Positions 1 to 7,534 are shown, counted from the first letter of the stretch. The stretch: DNA of 7,804 bases from Candidatus Gastranaerophilales bacterium (GCA_900772035.1 CAAGQE010000191.1:1-7804), one strand, 5' to 3'. The notes: generated by a model from the sequence alone, not told the origin. Program-made: numbers and translations.

Positions 1-512
1 CGTTTACATCTCGAGAACTCTTAGATGTGCGTGCGGTTGTTCATTATGCGAGAAAGTTTTATAAAAAAATATATTTGATTGGATTTTCGTTAGGTGCATC
101 ATTGGCGCTTTTGTACGGAAGTATGTCAAAATTTGTGGATAAAATTGTTGCGGTCAGCCCCGCCAGCGATTTTGATAAGATTGAAAACCATTTTTGGAAA
201 AAAGAAGCGTGGATTCCTACTTTTCGGAAAATGGAGTTGAAACGCTGGATTTCGATAAGACCGTCAATTCATATCCAAAGAAAAATCAAACCGATAATGA
301 CGGTTGATAAAATAAAGGTACCGACATTGTTTGTTGCCGGAGAAAACGACCCGACCGTGTATCCTTGGCATACTGAAAAATTGTATGAAAAAGCAACCTG
401 CAAGAAAGACTTTGTGTTGTTTGAGGACTGTAACCACGCTGAGGACTTGTTTTTGGCGGAAAAAGAAAAATTTGTAAAAATCTGTGGAGATTGGCTGTTC
501 TCAGACATTTAG
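1..512 (+). CDS. alpha/beta hydrolase, C-terminal part (5' end off window)
   Basis: The frame is open from base 3 without a stop, so the gene begins upstream of the window. The GTG at 27 is internal: coding continues before it (FTSRELLD, then V). The nucleophile elbow GFSLGAS starts at 81, with the candidate serine at 87-89. A hydrophobic strand follows (KIVAVSPAS). Near the end come VAGENDPTV, with the acid Asp at 348-350, and EDCNHAED, with His at 435-437. Order and spacing fit the Ser-Asp-His triad of the alpha/beta-hydrolase superfamily (serine esterases, lipases, peptidases). The visible part has a short cap-like segment (about bases 180-300) and no membrane segment, so it is probably cytoplasmic, although the missing N-terminus could hold a signal. 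The substrate cannot be read from sequence. The gene ends 132 bp before the next one, and I see no terminator between them. Confidence 0.85.
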   Translation, partial: FTSRELLDVRAVVHYARKFYKKIYLIGFSLGASLALLYGSMSKFVDKIVAVSPASDFDKIENHFWKKEAWIPTFRKMELKRWISIRPSIHIQRKIKPIMTVDKIKVPTLFVAGENDPTVYPWHTEKLYEKATCKKDFVLFEDCNHAEDLFLAEKEKFVKICGDWLFSDI

Positions 513-597
513 ACTTCTATATTATTAAAATTCGTAACTAATAGGTTAAAAATGGTTAATATTGTCGGCAAGAGGGTTTTTATATCAATAAGATTTG

Positions 598-611
598 CGC
601 AAAATTTTGCG
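598..611. promoter_or_regulatory. 14-bp perfect palindrome upstream of the EF-hand/hydrolase gene (candidate operator)
   Basis: CGCAAAATTTTGCG is a perfect inverted repeat centred about 40 bp before the ATG at 645. It sits in a 132-bp gap whose only other palindrome is the 8-mer GTACGTAC at 621-628. Position and symmetry fit a dimeric regulator site, but no regulator is identified. There is no T-tract after it, so it is not a terminator. The nearest promoter-like sequence (TTGTCG at 562-567, then T/A-rich DNA around 581-590) is weak. Confidence 0.35.
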
Positions 612-644
612 TAGAATTTTGTACGTACGATATGGTGGAACATA

Positions 645-3200
645 ATGGAAAACTTTTCTTGGTCGAACATCAAAAACGACCCTGTTTATTTAAACAAAAA
701 AATTAATTATGCTACGATAAAATCGGAGTTTTTGGCAAAATTAAAATCCGAAAACGGCGGTGCGAACTACGATTTCAACTCACCGAATATTTTGACCGAA
801 AATAAAGATAAGTTTTTGGCTTTTGTCAGGACAAATTACGGTGACAAATATGCCGATATGTTCCAAGACGGTTTTAATCCCGAAAATGTTGAGTTTCAAG
901 ACGGCGAGTTTTTAAGCATCTCGGAAGAACAAGACAATAGCGTTGTGCTTTCGGATTTGTTGAATAGTGCGGAAGATGCGGAATTTTTCGACGGCTTTTT
1001 TGAAGATGACAAAATGCAGGATTTTCTGAATAAGTTCGACTCCGACAGTAACGGCGTTATTGACTTTGGTGAGGCTATTTCGGCATTTGAAGCAATTGAA
1101 AAAGCAAAATTCGAAAAGAACAACAAACCTCAAGATATCGTTTTGGAAGAAGAAAGTCTTGATGTCAGCAAAGAAACGGAAAATATCTTAGAAGTCAAAG
1201 ATAAACTCGTTGCAAAAGATGACGTTTCTAAAAATACCGAAATTGAAGCAATCGGGGGAAATGAGAGTAAAACTGCCAATATTAATGCATTGGTTGATAA
1301 CAAAAGAGTTCAGCAGCAACAGAATGCAAAAGTTGCAAACGATGTTCAAGAAGTTGAAAACAATAATAACAATGCCAACAAAAATAACAATGTCGCAAAT
1401 GCGGCTAACGGCGGCAATGTCGGTGGCGGAGGAAATGTCGGCGGCGGTAATGCTGGCGGAGTTGGCGGTTTAGGCGCAGGAACTGCTCAAAAAGCCAATA
1501 ATAAAACTGCGCAGGACAAAGCAACAACGACACAGACTCAAGACGTTACAAAACTTTCAAACGACGCACTTTCTCAGTACAAAACTGCTCAGTCTGCGGA
1601 AGTTTCAAATGCTGAAAAAAATTATAATTCTGCCGCAAATGACAATACGACCGCAAAAAGTAACTTGACGACGGTGCAATTTCAAATGAGCCAAAATGTT
1701 GCGGAAAAACAAGGTGCTTTGGATGAAGCAAAGGCTCATTATGACGAAGTTGCAAGCAAGGATTCTTATTTGCAGTCGCCTGAAGGTCGCGAGTTAAATG
1801 CAAAGCGCGAGGCTAATTTGCAAGCGATTTCCGACTGTGAAAAGACTCAAACGGAAACATTTGATGCTAAAAACGATGCAATTTTGGCAAAAGATAATGC
1901 AAAAACAAAATTGTGCGATTGCGAACAAGATGTTGCGTCTTGCGAGGCAAACGTAACTTCCGCACAAGGTACGCTTTCGGGCTTGCAATCGGCTTTGGCA
2001 AGTTATGCGGGTGTCGTTGACAAGGACGGAAATCCCGTCGATACAAGCGGACTTCAAGCACAAGTTTCTGCTGCACAAACGACGTTGGAACAAGCGCAAA
2101 ATGCTTTGAGAACCGCGCAAAATAAGAAAGATGCGGCTCAAAGATCGCTCGCGGATGCGGAAAATAAACTCACCAAGGCAGAACAGGCTTATGAAGACGC
2201 TACGACCGCATTAGATACGGCAAAGAATGAAAAAACCGAAATTGACGCTATGATTAACGAGCGTTGCGGTGAGGCTACAAAGCAGGCTTTACAGGAATAT
2301 AACAATGCTCAACAAGCGCTGGACGGTGCGAAATCCGAACAACAAACGGCAGTTGCAGAGGCTCAAGCGCAAATTGAAACAACGAGTGCAAAAATGGCAG
2401 AAGCCACTACTGCTGTTAATAATGCAAAACTTGAAGTCGGTAAGGCTGATGCCGAAATCAATGCACGTGCCGCCAAAAAGGAATACGGCAATCAAAAAGA
2501 CCTTTTTGCAGAAGGTATGGAAACCACATTGGAATATAAGAAAACAAGTTCGGGAATCGGGTATTCTACAATCCTTTCGGATGATTTGAAAGGTCAATCG
2601 GACGTTCCCGTAATGTTCTTCGGCGTTGGCTCAGGTGAAACTACTCAATATGGTATGGAAAATGCCGTTTATGAACAATATCTTAAAGATATCGGCTTTA
2701 ACGGAGTTATCGTTCTTTGTGATACAAACCAAATGGGAAGAAATAACCAAGACCTTATTACAAATTATGTAACGGAAATTATGACAGGGCTGGAAGCGGA
2801 CGGATATGACCTTAATACAAAAAATATGGGTTATGTCGGATTTAGTTTAGGCTCAAATCAGGCACCTAATATTGTTCTTAACCCTGCTTTCAATGGCGAA
2901 GATGCTGATTATCACTTCTCAAGCCTCTTGTCAGTCGATGGCGGCGGAAATTGGTGGAACTCAAATACCGCGCAAGAATTGGAAGATAGCGGCATAAGGG
3001 CATTGGGTCTTATCGGCTCTCAAAGAAACGACATGATAAATTCGGGACTTGATTATATCGACTTGCAATGCAATCACGGTCAAGCGGACGATAAAACCTT
3101 CGGATTGCAGGATGAAAACGGAAATTCTGCGGCTATTAAATGGCTGTTTGACGAAAATTACGAAATGCCGAATGTCGTTAAAAACCCGAAACGTAAATAG
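645..3200 (+). CDS. EF-hand / coiled-coil / alpha-beta-hydrolase-like multidomain protein (851 aa)
   Basis: The ATG at 645 follows GGTGGAA (634-640), a usable ribosome binding site. Residues 1-130 are acidic with no signal peptide. Residues 132-143 form a canonical EF-hand loop (D132-S-D134-S-N136-G-V-I-D140-F-G-E143), so calcium binding is likely. Residues about 237-283 are a low-complexity Asn then Gly linker. Residues about 300-625 are Ala/Gln/Glu/Lys-rich with long heptad-like stretches, broken by a turn (VDKDGNPVDTSG). That break suggests a folded-back helical hairpin. The C-terminus (about 640-845) looks like an alpha/beta hydrolase: GFSLGSN with Ser734, then GSQRND (Asp796) and CNHGQ (His811) as candidate triad members. 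I do not recognise a named family for the whole protein. An enzyme displayed on a long stalk is one reading; a scaffold with an inactive hydrolase fold is another. It is followed by a strong terminator and appears monocistronic. Confidence 0.85.
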   Translation: MENFSWSNIKNDPVYLNKKINYATIKSEFLAKLKSENGGANYDFNSPNILTENKDKFLAFVRTNYGDKYADMFQDGFNPENVEFQDGEFLSISEEQDNSVVLSDLLNSAEDAEFFDGFFEDDKMQDFLNKFDSDSNGVIDFGEAISAFEAIEKAKFEKNNKPQDIVLEEESLDVSKETENILEVKDKLVAKDDVSKNTEIEAIGGNESKTANINALVDNKRVQQQQNAKVANDVQEVENNNNNANKNNNVANAANGGNVGGGGNVGGGNAGGVGGLGAGTAQKANNKTAQDKATTTQTQDVTKLSNDALSQYKTAQSAEVSNAEKNYNSAANDNTTAKSNLTTVQFQMSQNVAEKQGALDEAKAHYDEVASKDSYLQSPEGRELNAKREANLQAISDCEKTQTETFDAKNDAILAKDNAKTKLCDCEQDVASCEANVTSAQGTLSGLQSALASYAGVVDKDGNPVDTSGLQAQVSAAQTTLEQAQNALRTAQNKKDAAQRSLADAENKLTKAEQAYEDATTALDTAKNEKTEIDAMINERCGEATKQALQEYNNAQQALDGAKSEQQTAVAEAQAQIETTSAKMAEATTAVNNAKLEVGKADAEINARAAKKEYGNQKDLFAEGMETTLEYKKTSSGIGYSTILSDDLKGQSDVPVMFFGVGSGETTQYGMENAVYEQYLKDIGFNGVIVLCDTNQMGRNNQDLITNYVTEIMTGLEADGYDLNTKNMGYVGFSLGSNQAPNIVLNPAFNGEDADYHFSSLLSVDGGGNWWNSNTAQELEDSGIRALGLIGSQRNDMINSGLDYIDLQCNHGQADDKTFGLQDENGNSAAIKWLFDENYEMPNVVKNPKRK
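1359..1487 (+). repeat. low-complexity Asn/Gly linker-coding stretch
   Basis: Runs of AAY codons followed by GGN codons encode a poly-Asn then poly-Gly segment inside the 851-residue protein. It separates the EF-hand region from the coiled coil and is probably a flexible linker. The many GGC/GGA codons make it one of the more G-rich parts of the window. Such tracts are prone to length variation by slippage. Confidence 0.7.
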
Positions 3201-3221
3201 ACAGATATAAATTTGATAATA

Positions 3222-3250
3222 AAAAACAGGGCTTTAAAAGTCCTGTTTTT
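3222..3250. terminator. bidirectional Rho-independent terminator between convergent genes
   Basis: AAAAACAGG (3222-3230) pairs with CCTGTTTTT (3242-3250), and the inner bases (GCTT with AAGT) can extend the stem to a tiny loop. T-runs follow on the plus strand, and the symmetric A/T arms give U-runs in the other direction. It lies 21 bp after the stop at 3200. It also overlaps the stop codon of the minus-strand ORF ending at 3249, so it can end both convergent transcripts. Confidence 0.85.
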
Positions 3251-3629
3251 ATTTTAAGTCATACATTTCGTTAATTGGGTCGTAGGAGAACGGGATGATA
3301 ATTTGTTCGGATTTTGGAGATTGAATTGTGAGCGTACAATTGTTTGAATTGTCACAATCAAATAACCAAACGGCACCGTCTGCGGTCGTTATCTTGTTTC
3401 CGTCAAGTTTTGCATCTTCATCCATTTCGTTTATAATGCATTTTGCTATACCTTCAGATGTGATTTCACATTTTTTGTCAGAATTGTCAAGTGTTAAGAG
3501 GATAGTTTCAGCATTCATTTTTAATAGCCTTTGGCTCATTTCATTGCTGCTTTTTGTGTTTTGTTTATGAAATCCCCAAAATAATATTATTAAATATATG
3601 CAAAAAACTATCAGATTGTAAAAGAACAC
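3249..3629 (-). CDS. small membrane-anchored hypothetical protein (126 aa)
   Basis: This frame reads from an ATG at 3629, just after an in-frame TAA, to a TAA inside the convergent terminator. Residues 2-20 are strongly hydrophobic (FFYNLIVFCIYLIILFWGF), suggesting one membrane segment. A polar helix-like stretch (about 21-47) follows, then a small beta-rich part with three Cys, at 54, 64 and 91-98, and the phrase ITTADGAVWLFDC. Hydrophobic helix, amphipathic helix and beta domain resemble a pseudopilin-like layout, but no prepilin-peptidase site (G-F-T-x-x-E) is present, so I leave it unnamed. The ribosome site before 3629 is poor. A shorter version from the Met at codon 38 (MNAETILL) has AAAGG nine bases upstream and would be soluble. 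The C-terminal two thirds match the left-hand DNA in composition, while the N-terminal part is AT-rich like the island, so the start could have been altered by the insertion. Confidence 0.55.
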   Translation of the reverse strand: MFFYNLIVFCIYLIILFWGFHKQNTKSSNEMSQRLLKMNAETILLTLDNSDKKCEITSEGIAKCIINEMDEDAKLDGNKITTADGAVWLFDCDNSNNCTLTIQSPKSEQIIIPFSYDPINEMYDLK

Positions 3630-3663
3630 ATGAAATTATTTCTTGTAACACTTTATTTGACTA

Positions 3664-3676
3664 TTTTCATTTTGAA
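3664..3676 (+). repeat. 13-bp direct repeat, left copy (flanks the R-M operon)
   Basis: TTTTCATTTTGAA here is identical to 7495-7507, at the other side of the three-gene operon. This copy abuts the stop codon of the DUF262 gene at 3677. The core TTCA-TTT-TGAA has short inverted arms. It may be an attachment-site or target-duplication footprint, but its simple AT-rich sequence means chance is possible. Confidence 0.45.
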
Positions 3677-5377
3677 CTAATGCCATATATTTTCGTATGC
3701 AGCAGTAGCAATAAGATTTGTCCTTTCATTAATCAAATCAATTTCGTTGGCACATTTATCATATTCTGATTTAAAATTATTAAACGGTATTTGTATTTCT
3801 AATTCTGTTAAAATTTGTAATTTATCTTTTAATGTTTTATTTTTAAGTTTATCTTGTACATCTTTAGTTACAAATATTAAATTACCAATTTGCCCAATTT
3901 CTAGTTCCGAAAATTCACCAATTTTATCCTGTGAAATTAAATGTTCAATTGTATACTGGTCATAGGCTATCGGCACAGTATGGGTAATATGGTAATTTTC
4001 AATTTTTTCTAAAATATACCTAATGACTTTTTTATATTTTGTATAATCATTTATAAAATATATTTTTTTAAAATTATCAATAAAATCTTCTTTGCTTGGA
4101 ATTAATTCTGAAGGAAATTTAAAATCTCTAATATACTGATTTTTAATGTTGCTGTCATCAGGAAGCTTATTATATTTTGCTATAAAGTTTTTATATACTG
4201 AACTTGTTGCTGAAGTCCGACTAGACGTAATAGTATTATATTTAAAGTGAAATTTCTCTATTTTTGATATAAATTGTTGTAATTGCTTTAAAGATATTTT
4301 TTGATTTTTATATTCTCTAATTACTAACATGATTGCAGATGTATGCTGTTTTACTTTAAACATAGAAAGAGCTTGTAATGAACAAAAAATTTTTTTGTCA
4401 TCTAACCCTAGTTCTTTTGCTGAATTTTGTGTTCTGATATATCTAAATGCGATTTTATCAGATTCTAAATTTTCAATATATTTTTTTACTGATTGTTTAG
4501 AATTATATTTTTTTCTAATATTTTTGAATAAATCTTTTTGTGCACAAACTCCATTATGAGAAATCCATTGATATAGTAAAAATGAAGATAAACTATCTTT
4601 AGAATTAGTTATATATTGAGTTAAATTATTCCAGTTATCCTTAGGTGAATCTAGTACCGAACTTCTTGTATCAAGCTTTTGCATAACATAATTTTTTATT
4701 AAATCTTCGTTTGATAAATCCATACCTCTTGTATTAAGTGTTTCAAATATTGTGTATGCATCATCTTCATCATCTAATTCTATATATATAACGACCAAAT
4801 TTAAAATTTTATTTCTTAACTCTAATAATTTACCATTTTTTACTTCATTTTTACGTTCCAAATTAGTCATTTTTGAAACAAAACTATCAAGATATTTGTT
4901 TATGTAGCATTTAATAAATTCAAAAATTTCTAAAATCTGTTTTTCTTCTAGTAAGACAGGATTAAGTTCTTGATTTAAGTATTCCCCCGTAATTATTTTT
5001 TGATATGTTGGATAAGAAGTTTCTGTGTTTATTGTAGGTGTGTTTTTATTAATATCATTTTTTCTTTCTAAATATATACTAGTTCCTTCTGCTAAATCAT
5101 TATTTAATAAGTCTGTAGCAATGTATTTTACTGCTGAAAGTACTAATATAAGCGTAGTCAATCGTTGCTGACCATCAACAATTCCCTTGAAATCTCCATT
5201 AGATTTGTATGTTACAATTGAACCAATAAAATAATTTTCCTCATTTTCAATAATATCATTTAAAAGTTCTTCGACTTCTTCTTTTTGCCATGAATAAGGT
5301 CTTTGAAATCGTGGTATTATATAAAAATTTTTAAATACATCTTTTATAATTTTATCATTAGCTTCATTAATATGCAT
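3677..5377 (-). CDS. DUF262/DUF1524 (GmrSD/SspE/BrxU-type) putative modification-dependent restriction nuclease
   Basis: The 566-residue protein starts at an ATG preceded by AAGGAG (plus-strand 5387-5392, nine-base spacing). N-terminal DUF262 (ParB-like, NTP-using) signatures are IPRFQRPYSW (residues 21-30), FIGSIV (50-55), IVDGQQRLTTL with DGQQR at 68-72, and FETLNTRG...LSNEDLIKNY (211-230). The C-terminal DUF1524 HNH-like part has YTIEHLISQ with His479, IGN with Asn499, and LKNKTLKDK with Asn513 and Lys519. In this family (GmrSD, SspE, BrxU) the N-domain senses modified DNA and hydrolyses nucleotide while the C-domain nicks or cuts. One position usually occupied by Asn (five residues before Asn513) is Gln508 here, so catalysis may be altered. 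It is the last gene of the R-M operon, 21 bp after the methyltransferase stop. The modification it senses cannot be inferred; it must tolerate the host's own methylated GGCC. It is the most AT-rich gene in the window. Confidence 0.9.
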   Translation of the reverse strand: MHINEANDKIIKDVFKNFYIIPRFQRPYSWQKEEVEELLNDIIENEENYFIGSIVTYKSNGDFKGIVDGQQRLTTLILVLSAVKYIATDLLNNDLAEGTSIYLERKNDINKNTPTINTETSYPTYQKIITGEYLNQELNPVLLEEKQILEIFEFIKCYINKYLDSFVSKMTNLERKNEVKNGKLLELRNKILNLVVIYIELDDEDDAYTIFETLNTRGMDLSNEDLIKNYVMQKLDTRSSVLDSPKDNWNNLTQYITNSKDSLSSFLLYQWISHNGVCAQKDLFKNIRKKYNSKQSVKKYIENLESDKIAFRYIRTQNSAKELGLDDKKIFCSLQALSMFKVKQHTSAIMLVIREYKNQKISLKQLQQFISKIEKFHFKYNTITSSRTSATSSVYKNFIAKYNKLPDDSNIKNQYIRDFKFPSELIPSKEDFIDNFKKIYFINDYTKYKKVIRYILEKIENYHITHTVPIAYDQYTIEHLISQDKIGEFSELEIGQIGNLIFVTKDVQDKLKNKTLKDKLQILTELEIQIPFNNFKSEYDKCANEIDLINERTNLIATAAYENIWH

Positions 5378-5398
5378 AAAATACAGCTCCTTACAAAT

Positions 5399-6430
5399 TT
5401 AAAAATTAACTAACAATCTTTCCTCTAAATTAGTTTCAGTTAATAATGTTAAATCTTGCATAATTTTATTTGCAAGTGCATAAGCCATATTGACAGGCAC
5501 AGCATTTCCGACCATTTTGTAACCGTCTGCAACATTCGAATATTTAAAAATAAAATCATCTGGAAAGGTTTGTATTCTAGCACATTCTCTAAGTGAGAGC
5601 CTTCTATATAAATGCTCTTGACCTTTTACAAATTCTCTTTTATTTTTTTCAACAAATTTCATTTTAGGAGCTTGAGGATGAATTGGAGCATGTCTGCCAC
5701 CAGCTTGAATTGTAAATGAAGGCTCATCCCAGGCTCGAACTCTATTTCTTGACATATATATCGTCGAAAAACCACCTATCATATACTCATGATTAGGAAT
5801 TTTACAAGTTCTACCATTTGTATAATTCTTTTCTTTTGCAGGAATAGCAGAATCTTTTAAATCCCATATTGCGTCTTTTAAAACAGGCTTATATTCTTGA
5901 TTTTTAGGAAATTCAAAAGTTAAATTTAAGTCTTTTCTATATCCTACAAATATAACCCTTTTTCTATCCTGTGGAACATTATAATTGTTTGCATTTATTA
6001 GTTGAAAACTTAAAATGTAACCAGATTTCCCAAATAACTTTTTTATGTTAGTAAGAGCCTCTGAATGTCTTTGGGCAAGCATACCTTCAACATTTTCAGC
6101 CAAGAAAAATAATGGTTTTTTATCTCTTAAAATTCTGATAAATTCATAAAAAAGTTGTCCTCTTTCATCTTCAATCCCTCTTAAAGCACCTGCCTCACTC
6201 CAACTTTGACATGGTGGACCACCTATTATTCCAATACATTCCGGAATATCTATAGAAGATACATTTTTTATGCTTCTTTTATCTAAATAAGTATTTGGGA
6301 AATTGTATTCAAATGTTTCCCAAATTGAAGAATCATATTCATTTGCCCAAATTATATTGAATCCTGCTCTTTCAAACCCTTTGTCTAATCCACCAGCACC
6401 TGAAAACAAACTCACAACTTTTTTATCCAT
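5399..6430 (-). CDS. type II DNA (cytosine-5) methyltransferase, HaeIII/NgoPII family (predicted GGCC)
   Basis: The 343-residue enzyme transfers a methyl group from S-adenosylmethionine to C5 of cytosine. All key motifs are present in canonical order: motif [12 protein letters not shown] (9-19), motif [11 protein letters not shown] with catalytic Cys74, motif VI AENVEG (Glu112), motif VIII QDRKR (154-158), a target-recognition region of about 170-275, motif [15 protein letters not shown] (from 281) and motif [15 protein letters not shown] (from 307). Segments such as [41 protein letters not shown] and HLYRRL match M.HaeIII as I remember it, including in the recognition region. GGCC is therefore the predicted target. 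The ATG lies inside the endonuclease end (8-bp overlap ATGGATAA) and is served by GGAG (plus-strand 6438-6441, seven-base spacing), so translational coupling is likely. It protects the host from the upstream endonuclease. No frameshift or missing residue is seen. Confidence 0.95.
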   Translation of the reverse strand: MDKKVVSLFSGAGGLDKGFERAGFNIIWANEYDSSIWETFEYNFPNTYLDKRSIKNVSSIDIPECIGIIGGPPCQSWSEAGALRGIEDERGQLFYEFIRILRDKKPLFFLAENVEGMLAQRHSEALTNIKKLFGKSGYILSFQLINANNYNVPQDRKRVIFVGYRKDLNLTFEFPKNQEYKPVLKDAIWDLKDSAIPAKEKNYTNGRTCKIPNHEYMIGGFSTIYMSRNRVRAWDEPSFTIQAGGRHAPIHPQAPKMKFVEKNKREFVKGQEHLYRRLSLRECARIQTFPDDFIFKYSNVADGYKMVGNAVPVNMAYALANKIMQDLTLLTETNLEERLLVNF

Positions 6431-7277
6431 GATAAAACTCCATAAATTTAACTGGCATCAGTTGTGACGGATTATTCGGATTTCTTATTTGAATATCATG
6501 AATAAAGAAATTCTTGTTATCTTTTAATGCAATCAAGTTCTTTTTATCTTCCTCTGAAAATTGTTCAAATTTATCTACTTTTATTACACAAAAGAATTTA
6601 AAATCAGAAGCTTTATTTTGTTTAGGCAAATATTCAAAAACTTTTTTAGGGTGGAAAATAGACCACATACCTCTAACTCTTAAATCAGTTATCCCCAAAG
6701 GGTCGATTTTTTTAATTTTCCCAAGTTCATTTGTTTCTGCTAATTCAATACAAGGAGTAGAATGTAATCCGTCAACAACAGTATTTTTAATTCTTTCATA
6801 TATATCCTTATTGGCAGCATAACAATCTCCATATACAAACCAAAGCTCTTTTAAATGTGTATCACTTGTATTACCAACAATATAAACAATGTCTTTTACA
6901 GCCCATTTCTCACAAGTTTTGCACTCTTTCGTAATCATTGTGCTATTAGCATATAACTTGTCTTTTGGATATGAACTATTTAAAGCCAATGCACTTGCAT
7001 TTCCTTGAACTTTTTTCACTTCAATTGCATCACCATTTTTCAAAATAATATCCGGCGGATTATTTTGATTGCCTGTATATGAAAACACTTCATTATAAAG
7101 ATTAAGCCTTGAATATTCATCTTCAAACAAAAGAGTATTTGCAAATAAGTCCTTTATATAAACTTCTAGTGCATTACCAACTCCATTAACACGATTTCTA
7201 CCTGAATAGTGTGCTGTCAACGCTATTATAGGATTCTCAACTAAATTTTTAATCGCAATTAGAATATTTGATGTCAT
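6423..7277 (-). CDS. type II restriction endonuclease, NgoPII family (predicted GGCC)
   Basis: The 284-residue protein is read from the ATG at 7277. That start has a TAGG-type ribosome site (plus-strand 7284-7287) and begins [12 protein letters not shown], as expected for the family. The frame is open to an ATG at 7352, but the extra 25 residues are AT-driven and lie across the best promoter. Family signatures are [15 protein letters not shown] (Glu38), [26 protein letters not shown] with the PD-(D/E)xK residues Asp76, Glu86 and Lys88, [11 protein letters not shown], and [14 protein letters not shown]. These match the RE_NgoPII family, whose member NgoPII cuts GGCC. It fits the adjoining HaeIII-type methyltransferase and is of normal length (about 280). 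The endonuclease is transcribed first and no controller (C) protein gene is seen, so control probably rests on the promoter and translational coupling. The catalytic residues are intact, so it should be active. Confidence 0.92.
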   Translation of the reverse strand: MTSNILIAIKNLVENPIIALTAHYSGRNRVNGVGNALEVYIKDLFANTLLFEDEYSRLNLYNEVFSYTGNQNNPPDIILKNGDAIEVKKVQGNASALALNSSYPKDKLYANSTMITKECKTCEKWAVKDIVYIVGNTSDTHLKELWFVYGDCYAANKDIYERIKNTVVDGLHSTPCIELAETNELGKIKKIDPLGITDLRVRGMWSIFHPKKVFEYLPKQNKASDFKFFCVIKVDKFEQFSEEDKKNLIALKDNKNFFIHDIQIRNPNNPSQLMPVKFMEFYHG

Positions 7278-7301
7278 TTCATACCTACCAAGCTTAAGTA
7301 T

Positions 7302-7329
7302 ATAATAAAAATAAATATTTTTTTGATAA
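7302..7329 (-). promoter_or_regulatory. candidate sigma-70 promoter of the R-M operon
   Basis: On the minus strand TTATCA (plus 7324-7329) is followed after 16 bp by TATTAT (plus 7302-7307), about 25-30 bp before the ATG at 7277. Transcription from here would give a short leader carrying the TAGG ribosome site and would exclude the ATG at 7352. The surrounding DNA is very AT-rich, so promoter-like matches are easy to find by chance. Confidence 0.35.
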
Positions 7330-7494
7330 TTATTAAGATAAATTACTACCAATGTTTTTTATAAAAATCAATAATATCTTTTAACTTTTTCAACAAAAAT
7401 TTCAAAATGGGCTTTAAATATTCGCGTATACCATTTGCTAAAATTTAGTATTTATAGGTATATGAAACAAATTTTGTTAAAACAATAGAAAAAT

Positions 7495-7507
7495 TTTTCA
7501 TTTTGAA
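7495..7507 (+). repeat. 13-bp direct repeat, right copy
   Basis: TTTTCATTTTGAA is identical to 3664-3676. The two copies bracket the whole endonuclease-methyltransferase-DUF262 operon and nothing else. Identity stops sharply on both sides (CTA before and CTAA after on the left, ATT before and AGTC after on the right). Confidence 0.45.
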
Positions 7508-7508
7508 A

Positions 7509-7534
7509 GTCCAACAAAAGTCCAATTTCGTCCA
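7509..7534 (+). repeat. three helically phased GTCCA direct repeats
   Basis: GTCCA occurs at 7509-7513, 7520-7524 and 7530-7534, spaced 11 and 10 bp, so all copies face the same side of the helix. An inverted copy (TGGAC) is at 7630-7634. Such phased short repeats suit cooperative protein binding, for example arm-type integrase or excisionase sites next to a tRNA, or a regulator. Confidence 0.45.

Noticed and set aside
27..512. Hydrolase starting at the GTG at 27
   Set aside because: The frame continues upstream to the window edge with no stop, and a start here would remove the strands before the nucleophile elbow.
1210..1473. Plus-strand ORFs in other frames within the long gene (also around 2269-2589) and minus-strand ORFs at 896-2597
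   Set aside because: These lie wholly inside the 851-residue gene, have no ribosome sites or recognisable motifs, and read as frame shadows.
1371..1480. Repeat array or CRISPR-like pattern in the Asn/Gly stretch
   Set aside because: It is in-frame codon repetition of AAY and GGN without regular repeat-spacer units. No CRISPR array is present in the window.
3560..3676. A duplicated tRNA 3' end at the left edge of the island (classical attR)
   Set aside because: I looked for the CCA-end and T-arm sequence in this region and found no copy. Only the 13-bp repeat unrelated to the tRNA is shared.
7278..7352. 25-residue N-terminal extension of the endonuclease
   Set aside because: It is low-complexity and AT-driven, lacks a ribosome site, covers the best promoter and is not expected from the family. 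The ATG at 7277 fits better.
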